Assembly: GCF_905147045.1 (NCBI RefSeq)
Contig: NC_065888.1
Location: forward strand, 14,451,001 to 14,515,000
DNA length: 64,000 nucleotides
Direction: 5' to 3'
Origin: Nymphalis io
Taxonomy: Eukaryota > Arthropoda > Insecta > Lepidoptera > Nymphalidae
In this document: piece by piece, positions 45,775-57,602 of the stretch
Position numbering within the stretch: the first letter of the stretch is position 1
Layout of the letters: each line of letters starts with the position of its first letter
Program-made: the position numbers and the translations under genes
The notes under the pieces: generated by a model
What the model was told of the DNA's origin: nothing
Database searches by the model: none
Seen by the model: the letters and a program-made list of their open reading frames with translations, nothing else

Positions 45775-46600
45775 AAAACGATGATGAAAAAGCTTGAAGT
45801 TTTCGTTGATTCTCATGAAAGTATTTCGTCAGAATTTAATTATTATTTACGATTATTACATGTATATAATCATATCAAAAGAGTAACCGTGTTTCTTGTC
45901 GTATCTTCTTAGTAGAATCTGCATTAGGAACCGGAAGCTTTAAATTTAATTCTCATAAAATTGACGATTTAAAAGTACTCGTAAATATATTTTGATTTAG
46001 CTGGTGCACTTTCTGTTTAAATGAACTATCAACTTTACACGTGGTTACAAAAACGAATATGCTTTAGTGATTTATTTACCTTATTTTTTAAAGAAAATAA
46101 ACTTATTATGTTTTCATTACTTCATCATTTATATGATAGTAATTTACATTAATAGTTTAAAAATATTATTACTGTTTGTTATTGAGATTGTCATGTGATT
46201 GCCGTTACAATTTGTGAAAGCAAATAGATTTTATTATTATTATCTTAACGACTGCATAAGCTAGCCGGTAGATTTTCTCACAGGCCACTTGTTACCTTAC
46301 GCTCGATAGTACGTCATGTAGTCGCTTCTGCATAAATAAAGTCAATCATTGATCGAACGTGATCGTTAATTATTTAGATAAATGGCGTTGCATGAAATTC
46401 TTAGTATATGATATCGATTTGCCCTTATAACAATTAGTTTAAAAGAAAACGAGCGCTTTACTAGCAAATTTCCGTCATAATTCAGAATTTTTAAATATCA
46501 TTTTCCATTGTTTTTTTTTTAATGAAAACAACCTTTTATCCCCTATTATTCTATAAAAAAAAACACTAATTAGAACTTATTAGTGATCGAAGCATTATAC
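45775..46600. other. Spacer without recognised gene
   Basis: AT-rich; nothing recognisable. Confidence 0.35.
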
Positions 46601-46904
46601 AAACTTTCATGGCGCTAACCCCAGTAATTTGGGCTGTGCATTGATTTGTCTGTCAGGCAGTCATTCTTTTATATATACAGATTTTATTTATAACAAGAAA
46701 TATATTTCAAGCGATTATCTGTGGACAATAGTCTTGGCAGCGTATGTACATATCGCAGCTGTCGGTGACACCTTTTATTTTTACTAAAGACTACTAAAGA
46801 CAAGTATTTTGCGTGCAGTTAACTCGGTAATTATTATCTGTAATGTTGTGTATAACATCAGTGTGATTTTTTAATTATTTTAATCAAATACTATTATATT
46901 ATTT

Positions 46905-47199
46905 ATTGGTGGTAGGGCTTTGTGCAAGCTCGTCTGGGTAGGTACCACCCACTCATCAGATATTCTACCGCAAAACAGCAATACTTGATATTGTTGTGTT
47001 CCGGTTTGAAGGGTGAGTGAGCCAGTGTAATTACAGGCACAAGGGACATAAAATCTTAGTTCCCAAGGATGGTGGCGCATTGGATATGTAAGCGATGGTT
47101 GAAATTTCTTACAATGCCAATCTCTAAGAGCGTTGGTGACCAGTTACCATCAGGTGGCCCATATGCTCGTCCGCCTTCCTATTCTATAAAAAAAAAAAA
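46905..47199 (+). mobile_element. SINE-C, full length (alpha subfamily)
   Basis: Complete from 'attggtggtagggctttg' to a 12-A tail. Diagnostic variants: 'cattggatatgtaagcg' and 'taagagcgttgg', shared with 47305-47601 and 60435-60738. Confidence 0.9.
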
Positions 47200-47304
47200 T
47201 TAAATAATTTGAACGATTAATTACGTGTCTCGATAAAATGTTGTGAAATAATAGTTTTGTGATCGATTACTCGTTTTGATTCACTGTCCTAAATATATAG
47301 ATCT

Positions 47305-47601
47305 ACTGGTGGTAGGGCTTTGTGCAAGCTCGTCTGGGTAGGTACCACCCACTCATCAGATATTCTACCGCAAAACAGCAATACTTGATATTGTTGTGTT
47401 CCGGTTTGAAGGGTGAGTGAGCCAGTGTAATTACAGGCACAAGGGACATAAAATCTTAGTTCCCAAGGTTGGTGGCGCATTGGATATGTAAGGGATGGTT
47501 GACATTTCTTACAATGCCAATGTCTAAGAGCGTTGGTGACTACTTACCATCAGGTGGCCCATATGCTCGTCCGCCTTCCTATTCTATAAAAAAAAAAAAA
47601 A
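47305..47601 (+). mobile_element. SINE-C, full length (alpha subfamily), second tandem copy
   Basis: Nearly identical to the copy 105 bp upstream, same orientation, with a 14-A tail. The flanks differ, which argues for two insertions and not a duplicated block. Confidence 0.9.
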
Positions 47602-47839
47602 TAGTGGGTAGCGTATTGTTTCGTCTTGTCACTCGACAATGATAATTTCCAAAAACCTCTACTAAGCATGAAAATAATGCAGCGACCATTAATGTCCCTT
47701 TGTGTGTTATTAACGAACTGTAACAGAGCACTTATTACCTTTCCTTTTTGCTGCTATAAATATATTTTAGGCTAAAAACTTTATGTACATTTTTATTCAT
47801 TTCAGTAACGAATATTTTTTTTATATTTCATTTTTTTGT

Positions 47840-47960
47840 TTATTTATTTAAAAACTTTTTGCCCACCACATTGAGTAGTATGACAAAAGGCGGACTTAAT
47901 GCCTAAAGGCATTCTCTACCAGTCAACCTTTAGGCTAAGCGGAAATTCGTGAAGGCGGTA
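47840..47960 (-). repeat. Repeat F copy
   Basis: 'ggcggacttaatgcctaaag' and 'gcattctctaccagtcaacc' are the hallmark blocks of an abundant lepidopteran repeat. Class and strand uncertain. Confidence 0.45.
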
Positions 47961-47984
47961 ATTAATAGTCGAAAATATACATAC

Positions 47985-48120
47985 ATACAAATATAACAAC
48001 AACAAAGAATATATGAATAATATATACGTATACATATATATACACACATACACATATACATTCACACACACACACACATGTATGTGTGTGAATATACATA
48101 CATACACACTCATATATAAT
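47985..48120. repeat. AC/AT-rich microsatellite
   Basis: Mixed (CA)n, (TATACA)n and (CATA)n units. The centre 48056-48095 is partly self-complementary (acacacac / tgtgtgtg). Confidence 0.8.
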
Positions 48121-48219
48121 TCATTAGCTGTTTATAATTCTTAGTAAGTTAAATGTATGTCGTGGAAAGCGATATCGTTTAATAATAAGTTACTGATTTG
48201 AATATCATAGTACCAGAGA

Positions 48220-48400
48220 AGGGGTAAACACCGTGACGTCACTTGTTATTGTAAAGGCGGCACGTGGACAGAGTAGTGTTGGAAAGTGAGGAATTGAAAA
48301 CGGCACATTACGATTCGGGACGTCGACCAGGTCACTTTTCCAAAACGAAACTGTCGGTTTACCTAGTTTACTTTTAAGTGTGTTTATTGTGTTCAAAAGA
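48220..48400. other. GC-balanced block with CRE octamer
   Basis: TGACGTCA near 48233 and 'gggacgtcgacc' near 48320 in a non-repetitive-looking block. Could be a regulatory element or an unknown repeat. Confidence 0.3.
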
Positions 48401-48539
48401 AAATAAAGTCAGGTTATACGAAGTGTACACTATCATTTTCGCCACATACGCAATAGACCCTGTACCACCTACTCAAGATGGAGACAGTAGTATCGCTCAC
48501 CTGTTGTTCTCGCCGTCATGTATAATAATAAAACTACTA

Positions 48540-48605
48540 AAGACTAGGACTAAAGATGCCTATTTTTTTAAGGAACTACTAATATTCATATTTCCTAAAA
48601 CAAAC
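48540..48605 (-). mobile_element. SINE-J fragment
   Basis: 'ttttaaggaactactaatatt' core shared with 16950 and 54290. Confidence 0.4.
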
Positions 48606-48609
48606 ATAT

Positions 48610-49150
48610 TATCTAATCTATGTACCTATTTAATATAATTTAAGAACTTATATAAATAATATAAAAAAGTGAAATAAATTAACTTTACAAATGTTACTAT
48701 TGTTAGTATATTTACATACACATTTATATATCTAACAAACAACAATTAGTATCAAACAGCTAAGCTTTAGAGTTGGGAATTAATATTATGAATTATATCA
48801 TCAATTTATAAATATGCTTAAATAAAGCTTATAAACAATTATTGAAATTCACAAAGAATCCGCTCGTTAATATAAATTAATATTAACGTTTCAAGAATAG
48901 TTTTGTAAAATATTTTAAAGAGTTCCAAAAAGGAATCGTAGTAAAATACATTCTTATATATAAATAGATGATGGTATATATGTTTGAGATTAATACGACC
49001 CCATCGACCCTTTCGACCCCGATCGGTGACCGGTGTTGACACATACATAAGTATACTATATATGTACATACATAAGTATTCACAATCAATCGCTGGTCAA
49101 CCGATCGCCATGACTATTGGTATTTTTTTATAGAATTATTGCATAGGAAA
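48610..49150. other. Spacer without recognised gene
   Basis: AT-rich; includes 'cgaccctttcgaccccgatc' near 49003-49024, of unknown nature. Confidence 0.3.
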
Positions 49151-49156
49151 AATTCA

Positions 49157-49320
49157 CTGGTGGTAGCTTTGTGCAAGCTCGTCTGTGTAGGTACCACCCA
49201 CTCATCATATATTCTACCGCAAAACAGCAGTACTTGGTATTGTTGTGTTAAGGTTTGAAGGGTGAGTGAGCCAGTGTAATTACAGGCACAAGGGACATAA
49301 CATCTTAGTTCCCAAGGTTA
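49157..49320 (+). mobile_element. SINE-C lacking its 3' half
   Basis: The 5' end is intact ('actggtggtagctttgtgc'), but the element stops at 'gttcccaaggtt' with no hairpin or poly(A). Loss of the 3' side needs a later deletion, since TPRT truncates 5' ends. Confidence 0.8.
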
Positions 49321-49423
49321 ACTTTTAACAAGGTTCCACTTGACGGCTCGTAAACCATTGCGCTATTGACGCTACACGTATGTACATATGCTGGACGTAC
49401 TGCCGAGGTTTGCTGGTCTCATA

Positions 49424-49705
49424 TAGAACGCGTGAATCTTAACCGATGATCGTGGGTTCAAATCCGGGTAAGCACCACTGAATTTTCATGTGCTTAATTT
49501 GTGATTATAATTCATCTCGTGCTAGGCGGGGTGAAGGAAAACATCGTGAGGAAACCTGCATGTGTCTAATTTCACTAAAATTCTGCCACATGTGAATTCT
49601 ACCAACCCGCATTGGAGCAGCGTGGTGGAATAAGCTCCAAACCTTCTCCTCAAAAAGAGGAGAGGAGGCCTTTAGCCCAGCAGTGGGACATTCACAGGCT
49701 GTTAC
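49424..49705 (+). mobile_element. SINE-A, head-truncated
   Basis: Starts within the head at 'agaacgcgtgaatcttaacc'; B box 'gggttcaaatccggg'. Full body and tail, 'gctgttacaattac'. Confidence 0.85.
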
Positions 49706-49766
49706 AATTACAAATTACAAAATATAAGAATAATAATATTCTATTTGTATTATTGCATGTCCAAAA

Positions 49767-50066
49767 AAGCCGAGATGGCCTAGTGGTAAGAACGCGTGAA
49801 TCTTAACCGATGATCGTGGGTTCAAACCCGGGCAAGCACCACTGAATATTCATGTGCTTAATTTGAGTTTATAATTCATCTCGTGCTAGGCGGGGTGAAG
49901 GAAAACATCGTGAGGAAACCTGCATGTGTCTAATTTCATTGAAATTCTGCCACATGTGTATTCTACCAACCCCCATTGGAGCAGTGTGGTGGAATAAGCT
50001 TCAAACCTTCTCCTCAAAATGGAGAGGAAGCCTTAGTCCAGCAGTGGGACATTAACAGGCTGTTAC
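49767..50066 (+). mobile_element. SINE-A, full length
   Basis: Complete, with A box 'gccgagatggcctagtgg' and B box 'gggttcaaacccgggc'. A loose 13-bp repeat (tattattgcatgt / tattattccattt; 49748-49760, 50067-50079) may be the decayed duplication. Confidence 0.85.
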
Positions 50067-50154
50067 TATTATTCCATTTGTTCGTTTTATATACATTCGC
50101 GCATCGTTCCGTCTATCAACCGATTGAGTTGAAACTTCGTGCAGTCATTGTTTT

Positions 50155-50180
50155 CATGACTTACTTACTTACTTACTCCA
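50155..50180. repeat. (ACTT)n microsatellite
   Basis: Four to five ACTT units following a repeat-G-like patch (50085-50150, 'caaccgattgagttgaaac'). Confidence 0.7.
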
Positions 50181-50229
50181 TACATTCGTACGAAGGTTTC
50201 TTGCGTAGTACCATCGATGAACAATAGTC

Positions 50230-50705
50230 CTGGGGATAAATTCTGCTAACAAATTTTCATTTTATCGCAATCGATTATCTATTTTTTAATTCAATTATCC
50301 ACTATTGACATAAAAGTTAAAAATAAAGTTTAGTTTCGACATATACCGTATATTACAAATTTTTTTTTTTTTCGCGCGCTAGCTATTTTTTCGTAAGTAT
50401 GTACTAAAACAATATATTTTAAATTAAAAACTTGTACAGAGTAATGCAAAATTATTTAAAAAACAAACACAACTTGCTGGAAATAAATTACTGTAAACAC
50501 CTTATTACACATCAGTTGAAAAAAATAAAACAGCTGTTAACATGCGAAAGTAGAACTGCGTAACTTAATTAATATAAATAAATTATTGTAAATAAAACTT
50601 TTATACATCTGAAACAATATAAAACCTCAACTTAAAATAATAATAAAAATCAAATACCACATAATTTAATCTAATGTAAAGTAGTTTTTTTTAATAAAAA
50701 ATCAT
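50230..50705. other. Spacer without recognised gene
   Basis: AT-rich; nothing recognisable. Confidence 0.35.
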
Positions 50706-50710
50706 ATCGC

Positions 50711-51001
50711 TTTTTTTTTATAGAATAGGAAGGTGGACGAGCATATGGGCCACCTGATGGTAAGTGGTCACCAAACGCCCTTAGACATTGGCATTGTAAG
50801 AAATGTCAACCATCGCTTACAGCCAATGCGCCACCAACCTTGGGAACTAAGATTTTATGTCCCTTGTGCCTGTAATTACACTGGCTCACTCACCCTTCAA
50901 ACTGGAACACAACAATATCAAGTATTGCTGTTTTGCGGTAGAATATCTGATGAGTGGGTGGTACCTACCCAGACGAGCTTGCACAAAGCCCTACCACCAG
51001 T
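50711..51001 (-). mobile_element. SINE-C, full length (beta subfamily)
   Basis: T run 50711-50719 through 'cctaccaccag'. Beta variants 'aaacgcccttagac' and 'cgcttacagccaatgc'. Hairpin core intact. Confidence 0.9.
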
Positions 51002-51004
51002 ACC

Positions 51005-51915
51005 AGCTTACCTAAGCGGAAGCTGGAACCTTCCAGTCTGAATAGATACAGCGTAGTGAAAGTTGGATTGGAGTTGAGTCGGGAACGTATCGTAGCGTAA
51101 AATTAGTAGAATCGACCCCAGGTCACTACGCCCAGCAGATTAAAACAAGAAAATTGATGGTTATTGAAATAATTTGTAATTAAAGAAAACCAATAAATAA
51201 ATATAGTGATATAGTTTTTATTAATTAAAATTTTTATTTCAGATCTCCCCCAAAGGAGCTTTCTGAAGGTATCCAGTGCGTGAAAAAAGGAAGTATCCAA
51301 GACGCATTAATAGACGTTTCACATCGTAAATTAATTTAGCAAAAAGCATTGTAATTTGCACCGACTGCCGGGCATAAGCTTGTATTAAATAAATCTATTA
51401 GTGATCCATATATTATATACTTAATTAACTGCATTAACCTTACAATAAATAGCGTATTATATAAAATATAATTATTAATTTCAACGCAGCAGGAGACAGA
51501 ACCGCTAGTCCAGGCGCTTCCGCGACGTAATTTAGTTGAACTATAATAAACTTCAACTTTGTATAGTGGAAAACTTGCTCAGAAAGCTTTACCTATTGTC
51601 CGATAACAGCTTGATTTTTAAAATTATTATTTTTTTGTTAACTCGAAATGTTGATATATTTTGCAATATCTATAATTTAGGAGACACTTGATTTGTATAA
51701 CGTCACGTTTAAAGACTCAATATATTTATTAGCGTACTTCTTGGTGTTGATATTATAATAAATAAATAAATAAATAAATCTCTTTTTTATGTACCTCTCA
51801 CGTTCAGATATTTTGTTTTTGCTTTTTTTAATAATGACCTGTGATCAAATTCATTACATTAATTGAATTGTTCCGTTTATATTTATATTAGCTTAGCTAG
51901 TAAATAGTATTAAAA
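51005..51915. other. Spacer without recognised gene
   Basis: AT-rich; contains an (AAAT)n run near 51759-51778 that may end an unrecognised retroelement. Confidence 0.35.
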
Positions 51916-51921
51916 ATGTTC

Positions 51922-52171
51922 TTTTTTATATAATAGGTAAGCAGACGAGTATATAGGCCACCCGTTGATAAGTGGTCACCAATAGACATTGGCATTGTAA
52001 GAAATGTTAATCATCGCTTACATCGATAATGCGCCACCAACCTTGAGACCTAAGATGTTATGTGTCTTGTGACTGTAATTACACTCGCTCATTCACCCTT
52101 CAAAGCGGAACACAACAATACCAAGTAGTGCTGTTTTACGGTAGAATAAAACACAAAGCCCTACCACCAGT
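51922..52171 (-). mobile_element. SINE-C with internal deletion
   Basis: Colinear, but missing about 40 bp between 'ggtagaat' and 'cacaaagccctacc' and about 10 bp near 'gtcaccaa'. Confidence 0.8.
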
Positions 52172-52254
52172 AGTTTTTCTCTCTCCGATACGTCTCGCAT
52201 GGTTTTTATTATGTAAGAATGCCCACATAAATTTCCCCATGGGTCTGTTTTACT

Positions 52255-52310
52255 AAATTTATTTGAAATTTTACATACACGTTGTCAGAGGTATAGAAAA
52301 GGATATAGGG
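52255..52310 (+). repeat. Repeat G fragment
   Basis: 'gaaattttacatacacgttg' and 'tcagaggtatagaaaagg' match repeat G. Confidence 0.45.
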
Positions 52311-52616
52311 TTCCTAACACCCAAAAACTAATTTATTTATAAATGCGTAAAACTGTACTATTATTTGTCAATGTCAATAAAAAATAAAATAGGATACAAA
52401 GACAACATTGCTCGTAAGGATTACAACTTATGTCAAAACATAAACCAAAGTATAAAATCAAGCAGTGATGTGAGATTTAATTAGATAGTTTAATTAATTT
52501 TCGAGTAGCGAGTCAGGGGCTGCACCTTTTCACTGAGGGAGATTGGTGCAATTCATAAGAGTAACTTTTAAATGAGATATATTCCTTTAATAACCATCAG
52601 TCATTTATAACAAGAA

Positions 52617-52700
52617 TTACCTGATGGTTAGTGCTTACCTTCGCCCATGGATTCTTTGAAAACATTCCTTTAACCATGCACTACCTTTAACCATCACTAC
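52617..52700 (-). mobile_element. SINE-C, very old fragment
   Basis: 'acctgatggttagtgcttacc', 'cgcccatgga', 'ttaaccat'. Weak. Confidence 0.35.
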
Positions 52701-52830
52701 AGATTATAAGAAAAAGTTATCTTCTGTCTATCTCAACGCATTTAAATTAAAAACTACAGAATAGATTTTCAAGGTTTATAGTAATGGACGGGGTGATTCA
52801 AGACCGGGGTTTAGGTATATACATGAAGGT

Positions 52831-53136
52831 AGCCGAGATGGCCCAGTGGTTAGAACGCGTGAATCTTATACGATGATCGTGGGTTCAAACCGGGCAAGCA
52901 CCACCGTATTTTCATGTGCTTAATTTGTGATTATAATTCATCTCGTGCTTAACGGTGAAGGAAAACATCGTGAGGAAACCTGCATGTGTCTAATTTCATT
53001 GAAATTCTGCCACATGTGTATTCTACCAACCCGCATTGGAGCAGCGTGGTGGAATAAGCTCCACAACCTTCTCCTCGAAAGGGAGAGGAGGCCTTAGCCC
53101 AGCAGTGGGACATTAACAGGCTGTTACTGTTACTGT
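52831..53136 (+). mobile_element. SINE-A, full length with duplication
   Basis: A box 'gccgagatggcccagtgg', B box 'gggttcaaaccgggc' (one C lost), full body, tail of three TTACTG-type units. The 8-bp duplication atgaaggt is at 52823-52830 and 53137-53144. Confidence 0.9.
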
Positions 53137-53497
53137 ATGAAGGTTTTGCGTAAATTGGCTAAATTTGATGCAAAAGTTGAAGATGTCGGAAAAATGCATG
53201 CTGTTTTACTGGTGTGTCCCGCGTAAAACAATAGTTTATATAGTAATACAAATAATATTACGTGCGATGTAAATGTTTTATCGATCCATATTCTACTCGT
53301 GCGAAACCGTAACCAGTAGTTAGTAGGACATAAGTAGAAGTATTGCTTTTTAATGCAGACAGATTACCACTTATTTTGTATAAGTACATTCCACAATACT
53401 ACACTTAAATGTTTATTTGTTATTTGTCATCATATGAGATGCTTTGCATGACTTTTTTTACACTACAGCAAGTATTGCTTATGAAATATCTACCATC

Positions 53498-53855
53498 TGT
53501 TAGCGTTTGTAGGAATATAGGAGGGTAGTAGTGGGAGGAAGTGTATTTAAAGGAATGTGGACGGTAGACAGTTTGTTAGTGTCGTGTTGCTAGGAAATGT
53601 CTTCCGACGGGCGTGGCCTAGTGGCGCGACTTGATCACGTGATGATCATCGTGGTGGGGAATTGCCCTGCCGAGCTTATCGGCCAGCCGGGCTGGCTTTA
53701 GACAATTCTGCTTGGACTCTCGGTGGTGACGGATATCTCCTAAATAATATTCCAGTTGCTCAGTTTTGATTCCTTTGTTCTATTTGTGTTTATTGTTGTA
53801 TAGTTGTTTTGATTTATCTCTTTTTAAAAACCTATTTCTATCTTGATTTCTAACA
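53498..53855. mobile_element. Solo LTR
   Basis: The 358-bp unit begins TGTTAG and ends CTAACA, a perfect 6-bp terminal inverted repeat of the TG...CA type. The direct repeat catc flanks it (53494-53497, 53856-53859). Inside, a TATA-like TATTTAAA at 53544-53551 is followed by a GC-rich stretch (53600-53740) and a T-rich 3' part, in U3-R-U5-like order. No internal retroelement sequence adjoins, so this is probably the product of LTR-LTR recombination. A 4-bp duplication would suit a Ty3-type element, but that is inference. The TATA position suggests plus orientation. Confidence 0.7.
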
Positions 53856-53859
53856 CATC

Positions 53860-54120
53860 GTTCAATTTATCAAAAATAATAAATACTGGATGCTTATGTA
53901 TTTTTTAGAAAAAAAATACTAATTGATGATTAAAATTAATAAAAGCTTATATTTTATATAAAATTCCCTGAAGGCGATCGTTCCATTATAAAGTGTGTTA
54001 TCATCTAAAAAGGTTCTGATATTAATATGTACGTCACAATTTCTAGAAAAATCTTTTAATATTTTTACGAACTCGCATTGTTTATGCATGTTTCATACAC
54101 TTTGCCATATTGGGTGGGGT
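53860..54120. other. Spacer without recognised gene
   Basis: AT-rich; nothing recognisable. Confidence 0.3.
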
Positions 54121-54121
54121 G

Positions 54122-54200
54122 CATGGTTACCGCTCCACTCCTTAGACTCGTAGCGTGACATAATACACAAAAAAATTCCGCAATAAAAATCGGATTAATT
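54122..54200 (-). repeat. Repeat H fragment
   Basis: 'gctccactccttagactcg' and 'tagcgtgacataataca' are the minus-strand end of repeat H. Confidence 0.4.
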
Positions 54201-54282
54201 TTAGGTTTATATAAAAAACTTACTAAAAAGGGGATGGAACTTCAAAGAACTCGGCCGACTTTAAAAATAATAATAATAGCAA

Positions 54283-54355
54283 TGGCCCGTTTTTATAAGG
54301 AATTACTAATCATCGTTTTGTGTTAGGTGTTGGGATATCGATATTGACAACCATA
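54283..54355 (-). mobile_element. SINE-J fragment
   Basis: 'tttataaggaattactaatc' followed by 'tttgtgttaggtgttggg' and 'attgacaacc', the same block order as 16945-17345. Confidence 0.45.
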
Positions 54356-54359
54356 ATAA

Positions 54360-55690
54360 GTTCTCTACTCAATAAGGAAAGAAGTAATCAGATAAGTAGT
54401 CTCCTGTGATCAGAACGAGTCCGTCACGGTAAGTAATATTATAAATGAGGCAGATGTACCTGACTTCGTCGAATGCCTGGAGAAGAGAGCGTCCGTTTAT
54501 AAGCTTGGTAATAAAATAATATATAATATGCAATTAATAAGTAAAGGAGAAAGAACATTTTTTGAGAACTTCTCAGCAGCATTCAACGCAAAGGAAGTTT
54601 ACCTGAATATTGTTCTAAAGTTATTATTATGATTTTAAATAAAAGGTATGAGCCGGTTCGAAATGTAAATTTCACGACACAAGCCTACACGAAACTAATT
54701 ACTCTTATATACCAATGAATATAAAACTTTATATTTATCCGCTATTTCCTTTGCCTCGCTCTGACTACTATCAGAATGTAGCCGACATCATAGACCGCGG
54801 CCCTCGCTGAAGTAATTAAAAATATTTCTTTCGGAATTGCTGCGACCGTTTGACTTTTATGACCGCTCCTTATGTTCCATTATTCTATTCGGAACAAAGT
54901 TAGAAGGAAAGGTTTAATTTACAGACCTAGAGTCTAGACTTTTGAGATCAATATGTACTTTAAAACTTTCTTGGTTGGTATTTTTGTTAAATATTCGAGC
55001 AAATTATTTGATAAAGGAGTGAAATATAAAGATTTTGATAAAATATAACACAAACTCCAATAATAAAGTTAATGTACATAATGTGGATAAACGGAATATC
55101 AGCCGAGTTAACATAATTCCGCTAGTTGGCGCTTATATGAACATCAGCTGCTTGATAAAGAAATTAAAAACCGATTTTACGAGTTTTAATAAACAATTTT
55201 AGCGTAATTAAGAAATATTCTATATAAACTCTCAAAGGCAGTGTTTGCAGACTTTATTATCGTCTAAAACTGAAAAATAGCAAAAAAAAGTGAAGTGAAT
55301 GACTTACAAACATCGTTTCTTATTTCTGTCTTAATACAATTTTGAAGAACTCTATTGTACTTTGATGATGTTCATTTGAATATAACCAAAAACTTTATAA
55401 ATCTAATATATAGTGAAATTTTGTGTTGTTTAAAAATAACAAAAACAATTACCAATCTACTTTATTGGATTTCTTACTTTAAATCATAACGATGATTACT
55501 CTTTAGATCTGCACAAACCGTGTTTTTAACTGAGAAATACATGTTCAATCCGCGGTCCACTCAACTTTATGTTACTATTTTTCTATTCTTATATATATTT
55601 AAATTTTAATAAAAAGTATGGAATGCAGTGAATGTAAATACGCACACTTAGAACGCATCATCATTGTACGTAAGTGTCTGAATTTAATTC
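54360..55690. other. Spacer without recognised gene
   Basis: AT-rich; no recognised repeat or exon. Confidence 0.35.
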
Positions 55691-55692
55691 TG

Positions 55693-55995
55693 TCTGGTGG
55701 TGAGCTTTGTGCAAGCTCGTCTTGGTAGGTACCACCCACTCAACAGATATTCTACCGCAAAACAGCATTACTTGGTATTGTTGTATTTCGAATTGAAGGG
55801 TGAGTGAGCCAATGTAATTACAGTCACAATGAACATAACATCTTAGTTCCCAAGGTTTGTGGCGCATTGGTGATGTAAGCGATGGTTAACATTTCTTACA
55901 ATGCCAATGTCTATGGGCTTTGATGACCACTTACCATCAGGTGGCCCATGTGCTCGTCCGCCGTCCTATTCTATAAAATAAAAAAATAAAAAAAA
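55693..55995 (+). mobile_element. SINE-C, full length (older type)
   Basis: From 'tctggtggtgagctttgtg' to an interrupted A-rich tail. Hairpin core CCACTTACCATCAGGTGG intact. Confidence 0.85.
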
Positions 55996-55999
55996 TATT

Positions 56000-56430
56000 T
56001 TTATTTCTTTTAATAATCTTACTTTTTTTCAAAATATCGTGCCTATACAGAAACGCTAATTTTTAAAAATTTAAATTTAAAAAAATGAACTACAACATTA
56101 ACAAAAATATACGATTATTTTTTTAAGATCGTATATTTGCTTCAGTGTTTGTGAAAACGCTTGAAAATTTACGAATAATTTTACTAATGTGTAGGTCCAC
56201 GAGCAGTTTAACGATCAAAACTTTGTTTAACATAAATAAAGCTAAAACGTCAAAAGTTATTCTAATGTGCTATCAAATTGAATTTTGTAAATCCATTACA
56301 TAAAATCGTCCCTGTTTACCCATGAATTTACATTAAAATACAATTATATGCGACGATAATAATCAGTTAAGTTATTATCATAATTAAACTACAATACATA
56401 AGTTAAGTTATTATAATAACTACACTACAT
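56000..56430. other. Spacer without recognised gene
   Basis: AT-rich; nothing recognisable. Confidence 0.35.
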
Positions 56431-56469
56431 ACAACTTGCTATTCTCGTCGCTGATTTCGGCACTTGAAA

Positions 56470-56610
56470 ACATAGTGTACAAATATGTAAACACAAGTCA
56501 AAAACACTCCCTGTTCGCTCACTCTCATAATCCGATGAGACGGCACATCCGAGTTCAGGCGCAAGATGAGGAAGCTTTACGCGCTCTTCGAGGCCCTTTG
56601 TGGTGTGCAT
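56470..56610 (-). mobile_element. SINE-B, old partial copy
   Basis: Reverse complement of the SINE-B body: 'gtaaacacaagtc', 'cactctcataatccgatgag', 'gagttcaggcgcaaga', 'ctttacgcgctcttcgaggc'. Open frames on both strands here are by-products. Confidence 0.65.
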
Positions 56611-56644
56611 CAGAATTGTACAAAATGATAAATGAGCGTTAAAA

Positions 56645-57280
56645 TATAACCAGGATTCATTACCTATATAGTAATATTTAATACTTTGTTTAAATATTTG
56701 GTGCATATGTTATATTATCAAAGAAATTTAATTTAAAAATGACCATTCTGACATCTAAATGACCGGCCATATATGATTTCCTCATGCGGGGATATTGTGC
56801 GTTTGCCTTTGCACAATAATTTTATAGCTATTTGGTACCTATATATATAGACATTTTTACTAGATCACTACTATATCACAGAAATTAATGTTAACGCACA
56901 CACATAAGTACATAAAACAATTGTTGAAAATATGAACGTAGTTCGAACTTAATGACGCTAAACCTCTTCAGTGTCACTCTCTGTAATAATTAAACGTTTC
57001 CCTAGCTTAGCTGAGTAAACCTATAAACTAATACTAGTTTTCATTAATAATAAACTTTACTTAATCGTTTTTCGAGACAGATAATAAGATCATACACGAT
57101 TTTGAAATTAAACAAATCTGTAACACATTCTTTCATTTGAGGAGCTGCACCGTTATGTCTGCAACTGAATGACGGGTACTGGGTACGGGTAAAGGACAGG
57201 TCCTTTCATTGCTGCCCTCTATCTTTAACTTCGCATGATTGATCGAATGTGTTAACACTTGTGGGTTTTATGAAATGAAA
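56645..57280. other. Spacer without recognised gene
   Basis: No recognised repeat or exon. Confidence 0.35.
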
Positions 57281-57282
57281 AA

Positions 57283-57563
57283 CGGTGAATCTTAACCGAT
57301 GAACGTGGGTTCAAACCCGGGCGAGCACCTCTGAATTTACATGTGCTTAATTTCTGTTTATAATTCATCTCGAGCTTTTCGGTGAAGGAAAACATCGTGA
57401 TAAAACCTGCATGTGTCTAATTTCATCGAAATTCTGCCACATGTGTATTCTACCAACCCGCACTGGAGCACCGTGGTGGAATAAGCTCCAAACCTTCTCC
57501 TCAAAAAAGGGAGAGGAGGCCTTAGCCCAGCAGTGGGACATTTAAAGGCTGTTACTGTACTGT
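57283..57563 (+). mobile_element. SINE-A, head-truncated
   Basis: Begins at 'acggtgaatcttaaccgatg'; B box 'gggttcaaacccgggc'; full body and tail 'gctgttactgtactg'. Confidence 0.85.
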
Positions 57564-57602
57564 AGACAGCGTAACATTGTGCCAGGAATTATTTAAAATG
57601 AA

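Noticed and set aside
46905..47199. 5S rRNA-derived head for SINE-C ('agtacttgg' resembles 5S box C)
   Set aside because: The spacing to the possible A box does not match 5S and the remaining head shows no 5S similarity.
46905..47601. CRISPR-like or satellite array from two neighbouring near-identical repeats
   Set aside because: Only two 295-bp units with poly(A) tails, matching a dispersed retroposon family.
56436..56706. Overlapping open frames on both strands
   Set aside because: The region is a decayed SINE-B copy.
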